DNA of 64,000 nt from G032773895 sp965248935 (GCA_965248935.1 OZ252214.1:4920006-4984005); one strand, 5' to 3'. Shown: positions 1 through 8,083, numbered from the stretch's first letter. Notes: generated by a model not told the origin, from the letters alone. Translations and numbers: made by a program.

Positions 1-164
1 CCCCCACAAAAACCTAGAAATGTTTTTTCTCGACTTTGAGGAAGAAGTCTACAATCGTACCCTATGTGACGTTATAAAGAGTTTTTTCTGTTTGCGACAG
101 AACCATAAATCGCGCATAAGTAAGGCAAAGAAGCGTCGTAAATGATTCAGGGGCAAACCTATAT

Positions 165-407
165 TTATTCATTGCCCGTTTTTCGTGTTTTTACCCATTC
201 ATCCCAAGCGGGCTCGATAAGCTCACATGGCGAGAGTTCAAGGGCGTATGCGAGGCTAAAAATCACTGGTAACGAGGGCTTACACTGTAGCCCTTTCTCC
301 AATGATTTGATGTAAGTCTCGGAGACGCCAGAGTCGTGAGATAACTTCTCTATAGTAATTTCAGCGATGCGGCGCTCTCTTCGCAACTTTAAGCCAAATT
401 GTTTCAT
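165..407 (-). CDS. XRE-family helix-turn-helix repressor
   Basis: An 80-residue single-domain DNA-binding protein. The helix-turn-helix reads FGLKLRRERRIAEITIEKLS followed by SGVSETYIKSLEKG and PSLPVIFSLAYALELSP, the standard Cro/C1 five-helix layout. The ATG at 407 is preferred over the GTG at 416 because an AGGTGG ribosome-binding site sits just upstream of it. It faces the 663-1194 genes across an intergenic palindrome at 481-504 that could be its operator, which suggests autorepression. Small divergent repressors of this kind are typical of phage- or island-derived control switches. The family call is secure; the target is inferred from position. Confidence 0.85.
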   Translation of the reverse strand: MKQFGLKLRRERRIAEITIEKLSHDSGVSETYIKSLEKGLQCKPSLPVIFSLAYALELSPCELIEPAWDEWVKTRKTGNE

Positions 408-480
408 TGTACCCACCTACTAAATCTGGTGAGCAAGTGTCTATGTATGCTCTACATTCTTGAAGGCACATCTACTACTT

Positions 481-504
481 TTTTAGTCGCAACTGTGACT
501 AAAA
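481..504. promoter_or_regulatory. Palindromic operator candidate for the XRE repressor
   Basis: Arms TTTTAGTC and GACTAAAA form a perfect 8-bp inverted repeat around an 8-bp centre, GCAACTGT, that is itself nearly symmetric. The size and dyad spacing suit a Cro/C1-type dimer. The site lies between the divergent repressor and the 663 gene. Binding is inferred. Confidence 0.5.
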
Positions 505-662
505 AATACTTGATTAAGATGTATTTATATATAACAGTATTACCGCACAAGAATAGCTGCACACAAGATGTTATATGCGCCACAATAAGATACAGGGCGA
601 AATTATATTCTGGAGCTGTGCTTGGATTGCAAAATAAAGGAAACTAATAGGAGAAAAAGGTA

Positions 663-1040
663 ATGCCAGATAGCAACCTCGTTGAAATCAATAAAGAAGA
701 CCTTATTAGTGAATGTCAAAGAAACGACGAAGTAGCGACCGATTGGTTAAGTCGTCTAAAAGACGCGCTCACGGCTGACCAGCCAGTCAAAAGATTAGCA
801 GCGCTCTTATGGGATATTCATTACGAAGGCTTTGAAGAAGGCTACAACACAATGGGACACGATATACTGAAAAGCCCTACAGGAAAAAGTGACGAAGAAA
901 TAGAAAACCTCCAGTTTGATGAATACGATATTGATACAGAAGTCGGGCCGATTTTAGGAAAATTAATGGCACTCCGCACGAGAAAAGCCCCAGACAAAGA
1001 AAAAATACAAATGTTCTCAACTGATGCCAGCCAGCATTAA
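663..1040 (+). CDS. Hypothetical acidic protein
   Basis: A 125-residue soluble, acidic protein with no family I recognise. It has no signal peptide or membrane segment. An AGGAG-like ribosome-binding site lies a few bases before the ATG. It is transcribed divergently from the XRE repressor and overlaps the start of the next small gene, so the two probably form a short operon that ends at the terminator near 1215. The context suggests an accessory (phage or island) gene under the repressor. Function unknown. Confidence 0.6.
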   Translation: MPDSNLVEINKEDLISECQRNDEVATDWLSRLKDALTADQPVKRLAALLWDIHYEGFEEGYNTMGHDILKSPTGKSDEEIENLQFDEYDIDTEVGPILGKLMALRTRKAPDKEKIQMFSTDASQH

Positions 1041-1194
1041 AGAGGATAAAAAGTGCAAAGTGCCAGACATATCGGAGCATCTTGGGCGTCTATTCCTAAA
1101 CGAAGTGGTGTATAAATCACTTAAAAAAATGGTAATAGATGATGGTGAGTTTTTACCCGTTATATACCGTGGGAAAATTTGCTGGAATCACTAA
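1024..1194 (+). CDS. Small hypothetical protein (56 aa)
   Basis: An open frame starting at ATG 1024 inside the end of the 663-1040 gene and overlapping it by 17 bases. The product begins MPASIKEDKKCKVPDISEHL and ends GKICWNH. The stop is immediately followed by a rho-independent terminator hairpin, as expected at the end of an operon. No ribosome-binding site is obvious, so translation is probably coupled to the upstream gene. No family recognised. The overlap plus the abutting terminator is the main evidence that it is real. Confidence 0.45.
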   Translation: MPASIKEDKKCKVPDISEHLGRLFLNEVVYKSLKKMVIDDGEFLPVIYRGKICWNH

Positions 1195-1217
1195 CCCGGC
1201 CTTTGCTGGGTTTTTTT
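1193..1217 (+). terminator. Rho-independent terminator of the 663-1194 operon
   Basis: AACCCGGC and GCTGGGTT form a GC-rich stem around a short loop and run into TTTTTTTG. It directly follows the stop codon at 1194. Confidence 0.85.
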
Positions 1218-1273
1218 GTGTTTGTAGGGTTGTCCAAAAGGAGTCCAATTTAATGAGGGATAAAGAGAAATAA

Positions 1274-1294
1274 AGGGGAACCTGTCATTCCCCT
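1274..1294 (-). terminator. Terminator of the tRNA operon
   Basis: On the minus strand AGGGGAA, a 7-base loop and TTCCCCT form a perfect 7-bp stem followed by a T-rich tract (TTATTTCTCTTTA). It lies about 55 bases beyond the 3' end of tRNA-Asp. Confidence 0.6.
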
Positions 1295-1300
1295 GAATTC

Positions 1301-1342
1301 GTAACTCATTGATTTTGTTGATAAAGAGTAACAATGAGTTAC
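1301..1342 (-). repeat. 11-bp inverted repeat after tRNA-Asp
   Basis: GTAACTCATTG at 1301-1311 and CAATGAGTTAC at 1332-1342 are perfect reverse complements around a 20-base loop, immediately 3' of the tRNA-Asp CCA end. It may be a processing or termination hairpin, or part of an old integration site at the tRNA end. Confidence 0.5.
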
Positions 1343-1348
1343 TAGATA

Positions 1349-1425
1349 TGGCGACCCGGAAGGGACTTGAACCCTCGACCTCCGGCGTGACAGGCCGGCA
1401 TTCTAACCAACTGAACTACCGGGCC
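1349..1425 (-). tRNA. tRNA-Asp (GTC)
   Basis: A 77-base cloverleaf on the minus strand. The acceptor GGCCCGG pairs with CCGGGTC, the D-arm contains AGTTCAGTTGGTTAGAA, the anticodon loop is CTGTCAC with anticodon GTC, and the T-arm contains GGTTCAAGTCC. CCA is encoded. It is the second gene of a tRNA-Val/tRNA-Asp tandem. Confidence 0.97.
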
Positions 1426-1454
1426 GCAGTAGTCGTCACAACATTCCAAAAACT

Positions 1455-1530
1455 TGGTGGGTGGTACAGGGGTCGAACCTGTGACCTACGGCTTGTAAGG
1501 CCGTCGCTCTCCCAACTGAGCTAACCACCC
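1455..1530 (-). tRNA. tRNA-Val (TAC)
   Basis: A 76-base cloverleaf on the minus strand. The acceptor GGGTGGT pairs with ACCACCC, the D-arm contains AGCTCAGTTGGGAGAGC, the anticodon loop is CTTACAA with anticodon TAC, and the T-arm contains GGTTCGACC. CCA is encoded. It is 29 bases upstream of tRNA-Asp and shares its promoter. Confidence 0.97.
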
Positions 1531-1548
1531 GCTTGCGAAGAGGGGCGC

Positions 1549-1576
1549 ATTCTACCGAAAACCGCCGTTATGTCAA
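1549..1576 (-). promoter_or_regulatory. Sigma-70 promoter of the tRNA-Val/Asp operon
   Basis: On the minus strand a consensus TTGACA (-35) is followed after 16 bases by TAGAAT (-10) and then a GC-rich GCGCCCC stretch. That stretch resembles the discriminator of stringently controlled stable-RNA promoters. The -10 lies 18 bases before the tRNA-Val 5' end. Confidence 0.85.
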
Positions 1577-1677
1577 ACATTTATCGTCCTTTCTGGCGCA
1601 ATAATTTGTTTGCATCTAGCCGTTTTTAATACACAGGGATACACTAGGGGCCTTCGCCTAAACTATGGAAGCCTACG

Positions 1678-3204
1678 GTGATTCAAAAACGCTTTTACGG
1701 CTCGACCCTGCCCAAAAAACCGGCACTTACTTTCTCCGGTGCCCTCCTCTGCACCGCATTTCCATCTCATTGCTACAGTGCAACCGAACTTATCAACGAA
1801 GATATGGCTTACACGCTGCTCGTATGCACCCTTATGCTTATCGCATTGCAAGCCGGAATTATTATGTTAATTTCCAATCGGAACGCGGCATTCAGAAAAA
1901 GCAGGCAAAGTAAAAAAATAAAACACCCCCCAGCTCAACTAGCAAAAACCAAACAACAGCTTTATCGAGAAATAGCCCGTCACGAAGCAACCGAGGAACT
2001 TCTTAGAGAAACTCAGGAATACATGCAATGCATTGTCAACTCTATGCCTTTTATGCTTATGGGCGTTACGCCCAATGGCGATGTCACCCATTGGAATAGC
2101 CATGCAGAGACACAAACCGGCCTGCCAGCAGAGCAAGCTTTGGGAGCCCATATCAACCATGTATATTCAAATTTGCCCATCGATATGGAAACCATTGAAT
2201 CCATTATTGAAAGCGGTCAACCTTACCGAAGGGAAAATATCCAACACGGGCAAGCCTCAGACTCACAGTTTACCGATATTACCATCTACCCTCTTGTTGC
2301 CCCCGATATAGCTGGGGCGGTCATCCTCGTGATGGACGTTACCAAGCGGGTTCGCTTGGAAAATATGATGATACAAAATGAAAAAATGCTGAGCCTCGGT
2401 GAATTGGCCGCAGGTTTGGCCCACGAAATTAATAACCCTTTAGCTGGAGTATTAAACAATGTTCAAAATATACTGCGCAGAACCTCTCCTAACCTTGCCG
2501 CCAACAATACTACAGCGCAAGAACTCAATATAAATATCGAAACAGTACACCGCTATCTAGAAAACAGAGGCATTATAGGGTTTTTGGAAAAAATTCGAGA
2601 AGCAGGTGAACGTGCAGCGAAAATCGTGGCGAATATGCTCGAATTTTCTAGTAATAGTAACCAAAACCACGCTCCCACCAATATGGAAGAATTAATCGAA
2701 CACTCATTACAACTCGCAAAAAATAACTTTGAACTGGATACACCCGAGGGCGTTGAAATTCCGAAGCTCAGTTTAAATATTGAAAGTAACCTTCCCCATA
2801 TCTTGTGCAACTCAAGTGAAATTCAGCAGGTACTATTAAACCTATTTAGCAATGCCGCTCAATCTTTTCAGTCCAGTGAATATGGAGTCCCCTTAGAACC
2901 AGAAATCACATGCCGTTTAAAAAGCTCTCAAACCCATCTTATAATTGAAATATCCGACAATGGCCCTGGAATCATAGCCGATGTTCAAAAACATATTTTT
3001 GAACCCTTTTACACCACTAAAGATGTAGGCAAAGGAACCGGGCTTGGACTATCCGTTTCATATTTTATTGTTACCGAACACCACAAAGGGTCTATTGTTG
3101 TGGAATCTGAACCCGGCCAAGGAACCTTATTTAGAATATTATTACCGCTAAACCTTGTACCCAAACCGCTACAAACACCTTATCGGCAAGAAGAGACAGT
3201 ATAA
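1678..3204 (+). CDS. Orphan PAS-domain sensor histidine kinase
   Basis: A 508-residue sensor kinase. A signal-like or membrane segment occupies about residues 15-35 and a second hydrophobic helix about 43-66. A coiled segment and a PAS domain (about 110-225) follow. The H-box is LGELAAGLAHEINNPL with phosphorylatable His249. The ATP-binding domain shows an N-box (QQVLLNLFSNAAQS), G1 (SDNGPGI), the FEPFYTTK F-box and G2 (GKGTGLGLS). Start GTG 1678 has a GGAAG ribosome-binding site; ATG 1804 would remove the first hydrophobic segment. There is no adjacent response regulator, so the partner must be encoded elsewhere. Family call is firm; the signal is unknown. Confidence 0.92.
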   Translation: MIQKRFYGSTLPKKPALTFSGALLCTAFPSHCYSATELINEDMAYTLLVCTLMLIALQAGIIMLISNRNAAFRKSRQSKKIKHPPAQLAKTKQQLYREIARHEATEELLRETQEYMQCIVNSMPFMLMGVTPNGDVTHWNSHAETQTGLPAEQALGAHINHVYSNLPIDMETIESIIESGQPYRRENIQHGQASDSQFTDITIYPLVAPDIAGAVILVMDVTKRVRLENMMIQNEKMLSLGELAAGLAHEINNPLAGVLNNVQNILRRTSPNLAANNTTAQELNINIETVHRYLENRGIIGFLEKIREAGERAAKIVANMLEFSSNSNQNHAPTNMEELIEHSLQLAKNNFELDTPEGVEIPKLSLNIESNLPHILCNSSEIQQVLLNLFSNAAQSFQSSEYGVPLEPEITCRLKSSQTHLIIEISDNGPGIIADVQKHIFEPFYTTKDVGKGTGLGLSVSYFIVTEHHKGSIVVESEPGQGTLFRILLPLNLVPKPLQTPYRQEETV

Positions 3205-3237
3205 GCTAGAGTGCCAACTAAGTATCAAAATGAAGCC

Positions 3238-3266
3238 GGGGCCTATATAAAAAACAAACCGGCCCC
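3238..3266. terminator. Possible bidirectional terminator hairpin
   Basis: GGGGCC and GGCCCC form a 6-bp GC stem around an A-rich 17-base loop between the convergent kinase and flavin reductase-like genes. The flanking T-tracts are weak, so the call is tentative. Confidence 0.35.
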
Positions 3267-3275
3267 TAAAAAACA

Positions 3276-3767
3276 TTACCGATAACCGCCATCCACATAA
3301 ATAAGAGGCTCAACCTCTACACAGGGCAGCTCAACGTTTTTAATATTGCCAATATAAATGGTGTGAGTTCCATAGCCATGCGCTTCTACCACATCGCACA
3401 TAAAAACAGACTGGGCATCCGCGAGAAAATACAGTCCTGTATCAACATCCAATTGCCATTGTCCTTTAGAAAAACGGCTTTCCCCTTTTTCCGGCGAGGC
3501 ACACAGCTCGGAAATATCCTGCTGATACGCACCTAATACACTAACCGAAAACGTTTTTTTCGCGGCAATAGCTTGGTATATGCTGGCCTCCCGATGAACA
3601 CAGACCAGCAAAGATGCCGGGGAGTCCGAAAGAGAAGTCACCGAACTAGCGGTCATAGCATAGCGATCATTATTTGCCCCCAAAGACGAAATAACACACA
3701 CTCCAGATGCCAACCTGCGCATACCATCACGCATAGCTTGGGCAAGATCTTGCTCAGATTCAGACAT
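3276..3767 (-). CDS. Flavin reductase-like FMN-binding protein
   Basis: About 163 residues with the split-barrel flavin reductase fold. Visible features are MRRLASGVCVISS near the N-terminus, YAMTASSVTSLSDSPASLLV (flavin-binding strand and loop), the SVSVLGAYQQDISELCASPE region and the typical C-terminal PLIYVDGGYR. Members reduce FMN/FAD with NAD(P)H, or bind flavin, often as small components of two-component monooxygenases. No oxygenase lies next to it, so the partner is unknown. ATG 3767 is preferred; GTG 3779 in the same frame is possible. It converges with the histidine kinase. Confidence 0.85.
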   Translation of the reverse strand: MSESEQDLAQAMRDGMRRLASGVCVISSLGANNDRYAMTASSVTSLSDSPASLLVCVHREASIYQAIAAKKTFSVSVLGAYQQDISELCASPEKGESRFSKGQWQLDVDTGLYFLADAQSVFMCDVVEAHGYGTHTIYIGNIKNVELPCVEVEPLIYVDGGYR

Positions 3768-4033
3768 ACAGCCACTCACTTAATCGGTTCGGTAGAGCAT
3801 TATAGCGGAAGGCTATGCGGTATCACTAGCCGTGTTAGAGCCCTTAGCCCCTTTACCCCCCTACTCCCCACTCTTACTGGAGTCTGGACCTACATGCTTG
3901 TTCACTATCCGTTCTGCTCTGTTTTGCATTTTTCTTGATTTCTTTCCCAGCTCAGAGTGCGTTCCACTCCACTGCTTAGAGGCGTCCGTAGCGAAATGTT
4001 CCGCCATAAGGGTTAAATCTGTCTCGCAAAATA

Positions 4034-4072
4034 TTTCGCCAGTGAAACTTAGTTGTAGTTTCGCTGGCGAAA
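4034..4072. repeat. 15-bp stem-loop
   Basis: TTTCGCCAGTGAAAC and GTTTCGCTGGCGAAA form a 15-bp stem with one mismatch (a G-T type pair in RNA) around a 9-base loop. It has no T-tract, so it is more likely a protein site, a transcript-end stabiliser or a REP-like element than a terminator. Confidence 0.7.
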
Positions 4073-4124
4073 CAATTAGAGTTTTCGGAACCGCAGCAAA
4101 GGTAATATCTCAAATCCGACGCCA

Positions 4125-4138
4125 TTGAATCGATTCAA
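4125..4138. promoter_or_regulatory. Perfect 14-bp palindrome
   Basis: TTGAATCGATTCAA is fully self-complementary. It could be a dimeric regulator site. No gene starts next to it, so its role is unclear. Confidence 0.4.
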
Positions 4139-4160
4139 ATACAATTTTTATTGTGATTCC

Positions 4161-4196
4161 CTCAGTCAAGGACGCTACGCACCCTCGATTGATAGA
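4161..4196. repeat. Short interspersed repeat, copy 1
   Basis: Contains GACGCTACGC followed by ACCCTCGATTGA, matching the 50378-50399 segment at 19 of 22 positions by eye. Flanking CTCAGTCAAGG and CCCTCGATTGATAGAG can form an imperfect hairpin. It resembles a REP-type extragenic palindrome. Confidence 0.5.
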
Positions 4197-4221
4197 GTCA
4201 CAACAAAAATTCTGTTCATTA

Positions 4222-5577
4222 CTAAAATTCAAGTTTATAGGGGTAATCTTGGCTAATATCATCCAAGGACGGCATATTTTGAAGCAGATGTTTTGTATCG
4301 GACATTCGAGTATTCCATTCATCGTAAGAGAGAAATTCTCGACCCCAGCTATCTTCCATTAACACCAAGTTTGATAGTTCGTGTACCCTCGCATAGTCAC
4401 CATTTTCTGATCTCTGGTAACGTCCATTAATATTGAGTGTGTCGCCACCCCAAACAAAGTCAAACATAAAAGCTAGGGCCGATGACGATATTTTAATATC
4501 AAAGACCGGAGCCTCGCCTCCTGCCTCACCTCCTATTAGCACGAGCCCTGAATGCAACGAAAGATAATAGGCTTCATTATAGTCGGTGATAAAAAAACGA
4601 GGGGGATAGAGCAGTACATTCACTAACTTGTAGCTCGGCCTCTCCCGAAGCCGCTTAGCGAAGTGTTGGGACTTATCAAAGAGAAGTTCCAACCCTACCC
4701 TCTCTGAATATACAAGTCTTTCTCTGTTATTGACTTGGCGATAATCATGACAGTATTTGTCGATCGCTCGATTGCTATTATGCAGGTCTGTGATGGCCCA
4801 TTCGTCACCGGGATAAAGGATTACGGGTGTGGTTTCGGTATTATCAAGAAGATACTGATAGACTTCATCAACTAGGTTAATTTCGTCGTTCAAATAAAAA
4901 TTTTCTTCATGACAAAAATAAACAAAACTGGCGAAGGGAACGGTAAATCGAGGTTTTAAGATATCAATAAGCATTGTCAACTTGCCCAGTATTTTCTTGG
5001 CTTCCGCGCGACGTGCGTCTTTGCTGTTAATACCGTGTGCATATGAGAACTGAGCCATCAAGACATCCACATGCCCCAAATGCGCGGCCAACTCACGAAT
5101 GGATTTTTCATCGGAAAAATCGCAATCGTTGATATTCAATAATGTACCGCCCTCAGTTTTTACAAACAACCATGAATCACCCCAAGTATGACGTCCCATT
5201 TGGATAGTGAGGTCTTTATTCAGGCAAATATCTTCTCGGTTTTCAAGTTCTCTAAATTGCTTAAACCCCTGCCTTTCACAATAGGTTTTTACTTTTTTAT
5301 CTTCTGTGCGTTGATACAAAATTTTAATCCGTTCTTTTTGTTCCTTATTAAATCGTTTTAAGGTCGGTATATTAAAATGGTCCGGGTGTTCATGAGAAAA
5401 CCAAATAGTGTGAATGGATTCCAATTCAGCACCCTCTAACTCGTAGGGTGAGAGTAAGGCCCAACCGTCGTTAAAGACATGTCCCTCTAGCCAGGGGTCG
5501 ATCATCAACTTAGTTGATTCCGTTTTGAGAATAAAGCCAGCGTGGCCGGTAAAATGTATGATAGGAAACGATTTCAT
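4222..5577 (-). CDS. CMAH-like metallo-beta-lactamase-fold protein
   Basis: A 451-residue protein with an N-terminal metallo-beta-lactamase fold. FTGHAGFILKTESTKLMIDP and DPWLEG lead to the metal-binding SHEHPDHFN motif (HxHxDH) near residue 62, with later metal ligands probably near NINDCDF. The MIDPWLEG...GWALLSP segment resembles the C-terminal part of CMP-Neu5Ac hydroxylase and UDP-MurNAc hydroxylase-type enzymes, but no Rieske domain is present in this chain. It is the last gene of a three-gene minus-strand operon, 33 bases after the acetyltransferase. A role modifying the NRPS product or its sugar is inference. An alternative is a UlaG-like hydrolase. Confidence 0.75.
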   Translation of the reverse strand: MKSFPIIHFTGHAGFILKTESTKLMIDPWLEGHVFNDGWALLSPYELEGAELESIHTIWFSHEHPDHFNIPTLKRFNKEQKERIKILYQRTEDKKVKTYCERQGFKQFRELENREDICLNKDLTIQMGRHTWGDSWLFVKTEGGTLLNINDCDFSDEKSIRELAAHLGHVDVLMAQFSYAHGINSKDARRAEAKKILGKLTMLIDILKPRFTVPFASFVYFCHEENFYLNDEINLVDEVYQYLLDNTETTPVILYPGDEWAITDLHNSNRAIDKYCHDYRQVNNRERLVYSERVGLELLFDKSQHFAKRLRERPSYKLVNVLLYPPRFFITDYNEAYYLSLHSGLVLIGGEAGGEAPVFDIKISSSALAFMFDFVWGGDTLNINGRYQRSENGDYARVHELSNLVLMEDSWGREFLSYDEWNTRMSDTKHLLQNMPSLDDISQDYPYKLEF

Positions 5578-5610
5578 TTGCTTTTTATCCCACTAAAAAA
5601 TGGCTAATTT

Positions 5611-6165
5611 TTATGCTGATTGATCAATGGTTCTTGTTACAATACATGGACTGCCTATTGCAACCACATCGCTCGGAATATTCCTGGTCACAACGCTGCC
5701 AGCGCCAATTACAGTTCGATCACCGATGGTGACGCCCGGTAAAACAATCACTCCCGCGCCCAACCAAACGTCGTCACCTATTGTGATTGATTCCCCCAAA
5801 TACAATGGTTTTCTACGCTCTTTCGCTTGAATAGGGTGAGTGCCTGCGCACAATTTTACGTCAGCTCCTATAAGTACGTTGTTGCCAATTCGAACTGGTG
5901 CTGCATCGAGAATAACCAAACCGCAATTTGCGTAACCATCATTTCCAAAAACAATATTACTGCCCACATCACATTTGAATGGAGGAGCTATCACCGAATT
6001 GGTTGGCTGATAAAATATTGCTGACAAAATAGTTTGCCGTAGGTCATCGTCATCTGCCTTTGAGGCATTGTATTCAAATATTTTCCTTCTCACCTTACGC
6101 ATCTGCGCATCAAGCGCACTATCATACTCTCTACATACTTCAAACTCTTCTGCCTTTTTATCCAT
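5611..6165 (-). CDS. Maltose/galactoside O-acetyltransferase-type hexapeptide enzyme
   Basis: 184 residues of the left-handed beta-helix acetyltransferase family (Maa/LacA/NodL). The N-terminal helical Mac-type segment is followed by hexapeptide turns such as IGNNVLIGADVKLCAGTHPI, ITIGDDVWLGAGVIVLPGV and IGDRTVIGAGSVVTRNIPSD. The catalytic-type His is in AGTHP. ATG 6165 is preferred to an in-frame TTG at 6171 because the GAGG ribosome-binding site would be too close to the TTG. It sits between the GNAT-like and metallo-beta-lactamase-fold genes and probably acetylates a sugar hydroxyl. A link to the glycosylated peptide is inferred. Confidence 0.88.
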   Translation of the reverse strand: MDKKAEEFEVCREYDSALDAQMRKVRRKIFEYNASKADDDDLRQTILSAIFYQPTNSVIAPPFKCDVGSNIVFGNDGYANCGLVILDAAPVRIGNNVLIGADVKLCAGTHPIQAKERRKPLYLGESITIGDDVWLGAGVIVLPGVTIGDRTVIGAGSVVTRNIPSDVVAIGSPCIVTRTIDQSA

Positions 6166-6242
6166 TCTCAATCAACCTCATATGTAAATATTGTAAAAAC
6201 ATTTCTCTTTGTCATAACTTGCAATGGCTATACCTGCAATGA

Positions 6243-7115
6243 CTATAAATTCATTTTTGTCCGTTCTGAATACAAGCACATAAAGGGTACATTCGAAACC
6301 CCTTCGTTCCCGCCAAAAACCATACGGGGAAGAGGCATATCCATATAGCGTCCATCTTCTAGCACCTCTTGCGGTACATCAAACTCATCGATAATAACTG
6401 CGTTAAATTCACACACTACTGATAAGGTATCAGAAAGGCAGGATAAGCAATGCAAAAAGCGCTGGCGGTCAGAATAGTAGAGTATTTCTAAAAAGCATCT
6501 GCCCTCTAATTCAACGAGTTTTAGCAATAACAGAAGCGTCGAATGTTCGTCTTCCAAGCAGATTGCCATACAGTCTTCATGGCGATGATCGTAAAAGACA
6601 CGTAATGGTTCCCCGTGTAAGAGTGTCTGTATTCGGTCATAATTCCGTTCAAGTGTCGCAGGGTGCGAGCCTTGAGGCGTTGGTGATTTACCCAGGACAT
6701 AATATCGGCTTGATTGAATGCGAGCATTATGAATTCGTTCAAACAAGCGTTGCGTAATGTGTATAGGTGTAATAATAGTGAAGAGTGCGTTATTTGTTAA
6801 TTCCTTAATCTTTCTGACCAATTTTGGCCCATGCCCTCTATAGGCTTCCAATACCACGAACGAGGTTAAATTGACAACTTCGGTTTCCTTGCCATCAATT
6901 AAACGAATGGTTCTAAGCAAACCAATAAACCCCACATATTCTTCTTCGGTTCGCAGGGCAAATCCGATATAGGCATCATCGAAGTATTGCTGATTTCCAC
7001 TAAACGTCCGTTGCATTTTTTCCCAAGGAACAAAGCCAAGATTGGGCGGTGACAATAATACCCGGAGCTGCTCTAAGTCTTCAAAATAGACTTTCACTAA
7101 TATTAAATCATTCAT
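6243..7115 (-). CDS. GNAT-like acyltransferase
   Basis: 290 residues. The N-terminal half has a GNAT-type layout: VGFIGLLRTIRLIDG, then VVNLTSFVVLEAYRGHGPKL, whose YRGHGPKLV matches the acyl-CoA pyrophosphate loop (R/Q-x-x-G-x-G/A). The C-terminal ~140 residues are not recognised and may bind the acceptor. First gene of the minus-strand operon with the O-acetyltransferase and metallo-beta-lactamase-fold genes, and divergent from the deacetylase-like gene. It could acylate the peptide or a sugar. The family assignment rests on one motif region, so moderate confidence. Confidence 0.6.
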   Translation of the reverse strand: MNDLILVKVYFEDLEQLRVLLSPPNLGFVPWEKMQRTFSGNQQYFDDAYIGFALRTEEEYVGFIGLLRTIRLIDGKETEVVNLTSFVVLEAYRGHGPKLVRKIKELTNNALFTIITPIHITQRLFERIHNARIQSSRYYVLGKSPTPQGSHPATLERNYDRIQTLLHGEPLRVFYDHRHEDCMAICLEDEHSTLLLLLKLVELEGRCFLEILYYSDRQRFLHCLSCLSDTLSVVCEFNAVIIDEFDVPQEVLEDGRYMDMPLPRMVFGGNEGVSNVPFMCLYSERTKMNL

Positions 7116-7383
7116 ATCAATAGGTTTTTATTAAATATTTTTATTAATTTCCAGCGTTTTTAAACACTTATTTTGTATTCTTCGTCAACCACAGCACGAT
7201 TATTCTCTGTGTATTTTTTATCTTCAACGTAGACCGTTGAACAGCATTAAAAAATTGAATTCCTGTATTTATTTTATCTTATCGGCGTATTGTATTTACT
7301 ATTCTATATGTAACATGTTAAATTTTATAAATTAATTAAGTCTTCGTAAAATTCACCCCTGCCATTTATTAGGTTCATCGCTT
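7116..7383. other. Divergent promoter region
   Basis: 268 AT-rich bases between the divergently transcribed acyltransferase-like and deacetylase-like genes. It must carry promoters for both. I cannot fix unambiguous -35/-10 boxes by eye. Confidence 0.4.
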
Positions 7384-8046
7384 ATGCTGTGCAAAAGCAT
7401 CATTAACATTCATGCCTACCCAGAGATGAAGCCGCTCCTGGGTAAATCCATACGCCTAAATAACGCCAGCCCAAAGGGCTTTACTTTTACAATAGACGAC
7501 GGCCCGTCCATTCATGCCTTGCCTATGCTAAGACTATTTAAACGGCATGATATTAAGGCCAGTTTTTTTCTTCTCGCCACAAAAATACTAACGAGGCCAG
7601 ATATCGCACAAAAAATTGTGTACGAAGGCCATGATATTTGCGTACATGGCTATGATCATTCCATTATTACTGAAATGAGCATTGATGAATTCCGCTTGTC
7701 TCTTTTGCGTTTCGATAAAGTCGCCAAGGCGCATAATATCCCCTACAAAAAAATTTATCGCCCTCCCAATGGAGAAATATCGCAGCCGTATGTCAATGTT
7801 TTAACCGATTTAGGCTACGTTGTTGCTCTTTGGTCACTTGATTCCTTTGATTGGAAGCTCGACGCTAAGCAAATCCTGAATCACTTTTCACAACAGGATG
7901 ATTTGCATCAGGTTTCTCTTTTTCACGATGATGTTATTGGCGGTTCCTGGTTTTCAACAATGAAGGCGCTAGTACAGGTTATTGCTCTGTGTAATAAGCG
8001 CAATGTACCCTTTACACCACTTCAGTTATCTTTTCAGTTATCTTAG
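7384..8046 (+). CDS. Polysaccharide deacetylase (NodB homology) domain protein
   Basis: 220 residues of the CE4/NodB family. Motif 1 is FTIDDGP (usual form TFDDGP), motif 2 is HGYDHS (metal-binding His pair), motif 3 is YRPPNGE and motif 4 is LWSLDSFDW. There is no signal peptide, so it probably acts in the cytoplasm on a small substrate and not on extracellular polymer. It is the only plus-strand gene inside the NRPS cluster, convergent with NRPS2. With the GT2 next door it may N-deacetylate a GlcNAc unit attached to the peptide; that step is inference. Confidence 0.82.
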   Translation: MLCKSIINIHAYPEMKPLLGKSIRLNNASPKGFTFTIDDGPSIHALPMLRLFKRHDIKASFFLLATKILTRPDIAQKIVYEGHDICVHGYDHSIITEMSIDEFRLSLLRFDKVAKAHNIPYKKIYRPPNGEISQPYVNVLTDLGYVVALWSLDSFDWKLDAKQILNHFSQQDDLHQVSLFHDDVIGGSWFSTMKALVQVIALCNKRNVPFTPLQLSFQLS

Positions 8047-8083
8047 CGCCTGTTGAGCGCAAAAAAGAGCTTACGTATTTTTT

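Larger units (their letters stand above)
3780..4221. other. Intergenic region with palindromes, no gene
   Basis: No convincing coding sequence in 440 bases. It contains a long hairpin (4034-4072), a perfect palindrome (4125-4138) and a short repeat shared with the 50.4 kb region (4161-4196). It lies between the flavin reductase-like gene and the distal end of the NRPS tailoring operon, so a transcription stop is expected here. I see no clean rho-independent terminator. Confidence 0.5.

Noticed and set aside
399..647. 82-residue plus-strand ORF
   Set aside because: It spans the operator and promoter region between divergent genes, has no ribosome-binding site and no protein-like composition.
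1309..1524. 71-residue plus-strand ORF reading MATRKGLEPSTSG
   Set aside because: It is the antisense translation of the two tRNA genes, a well-known spurious ORF.
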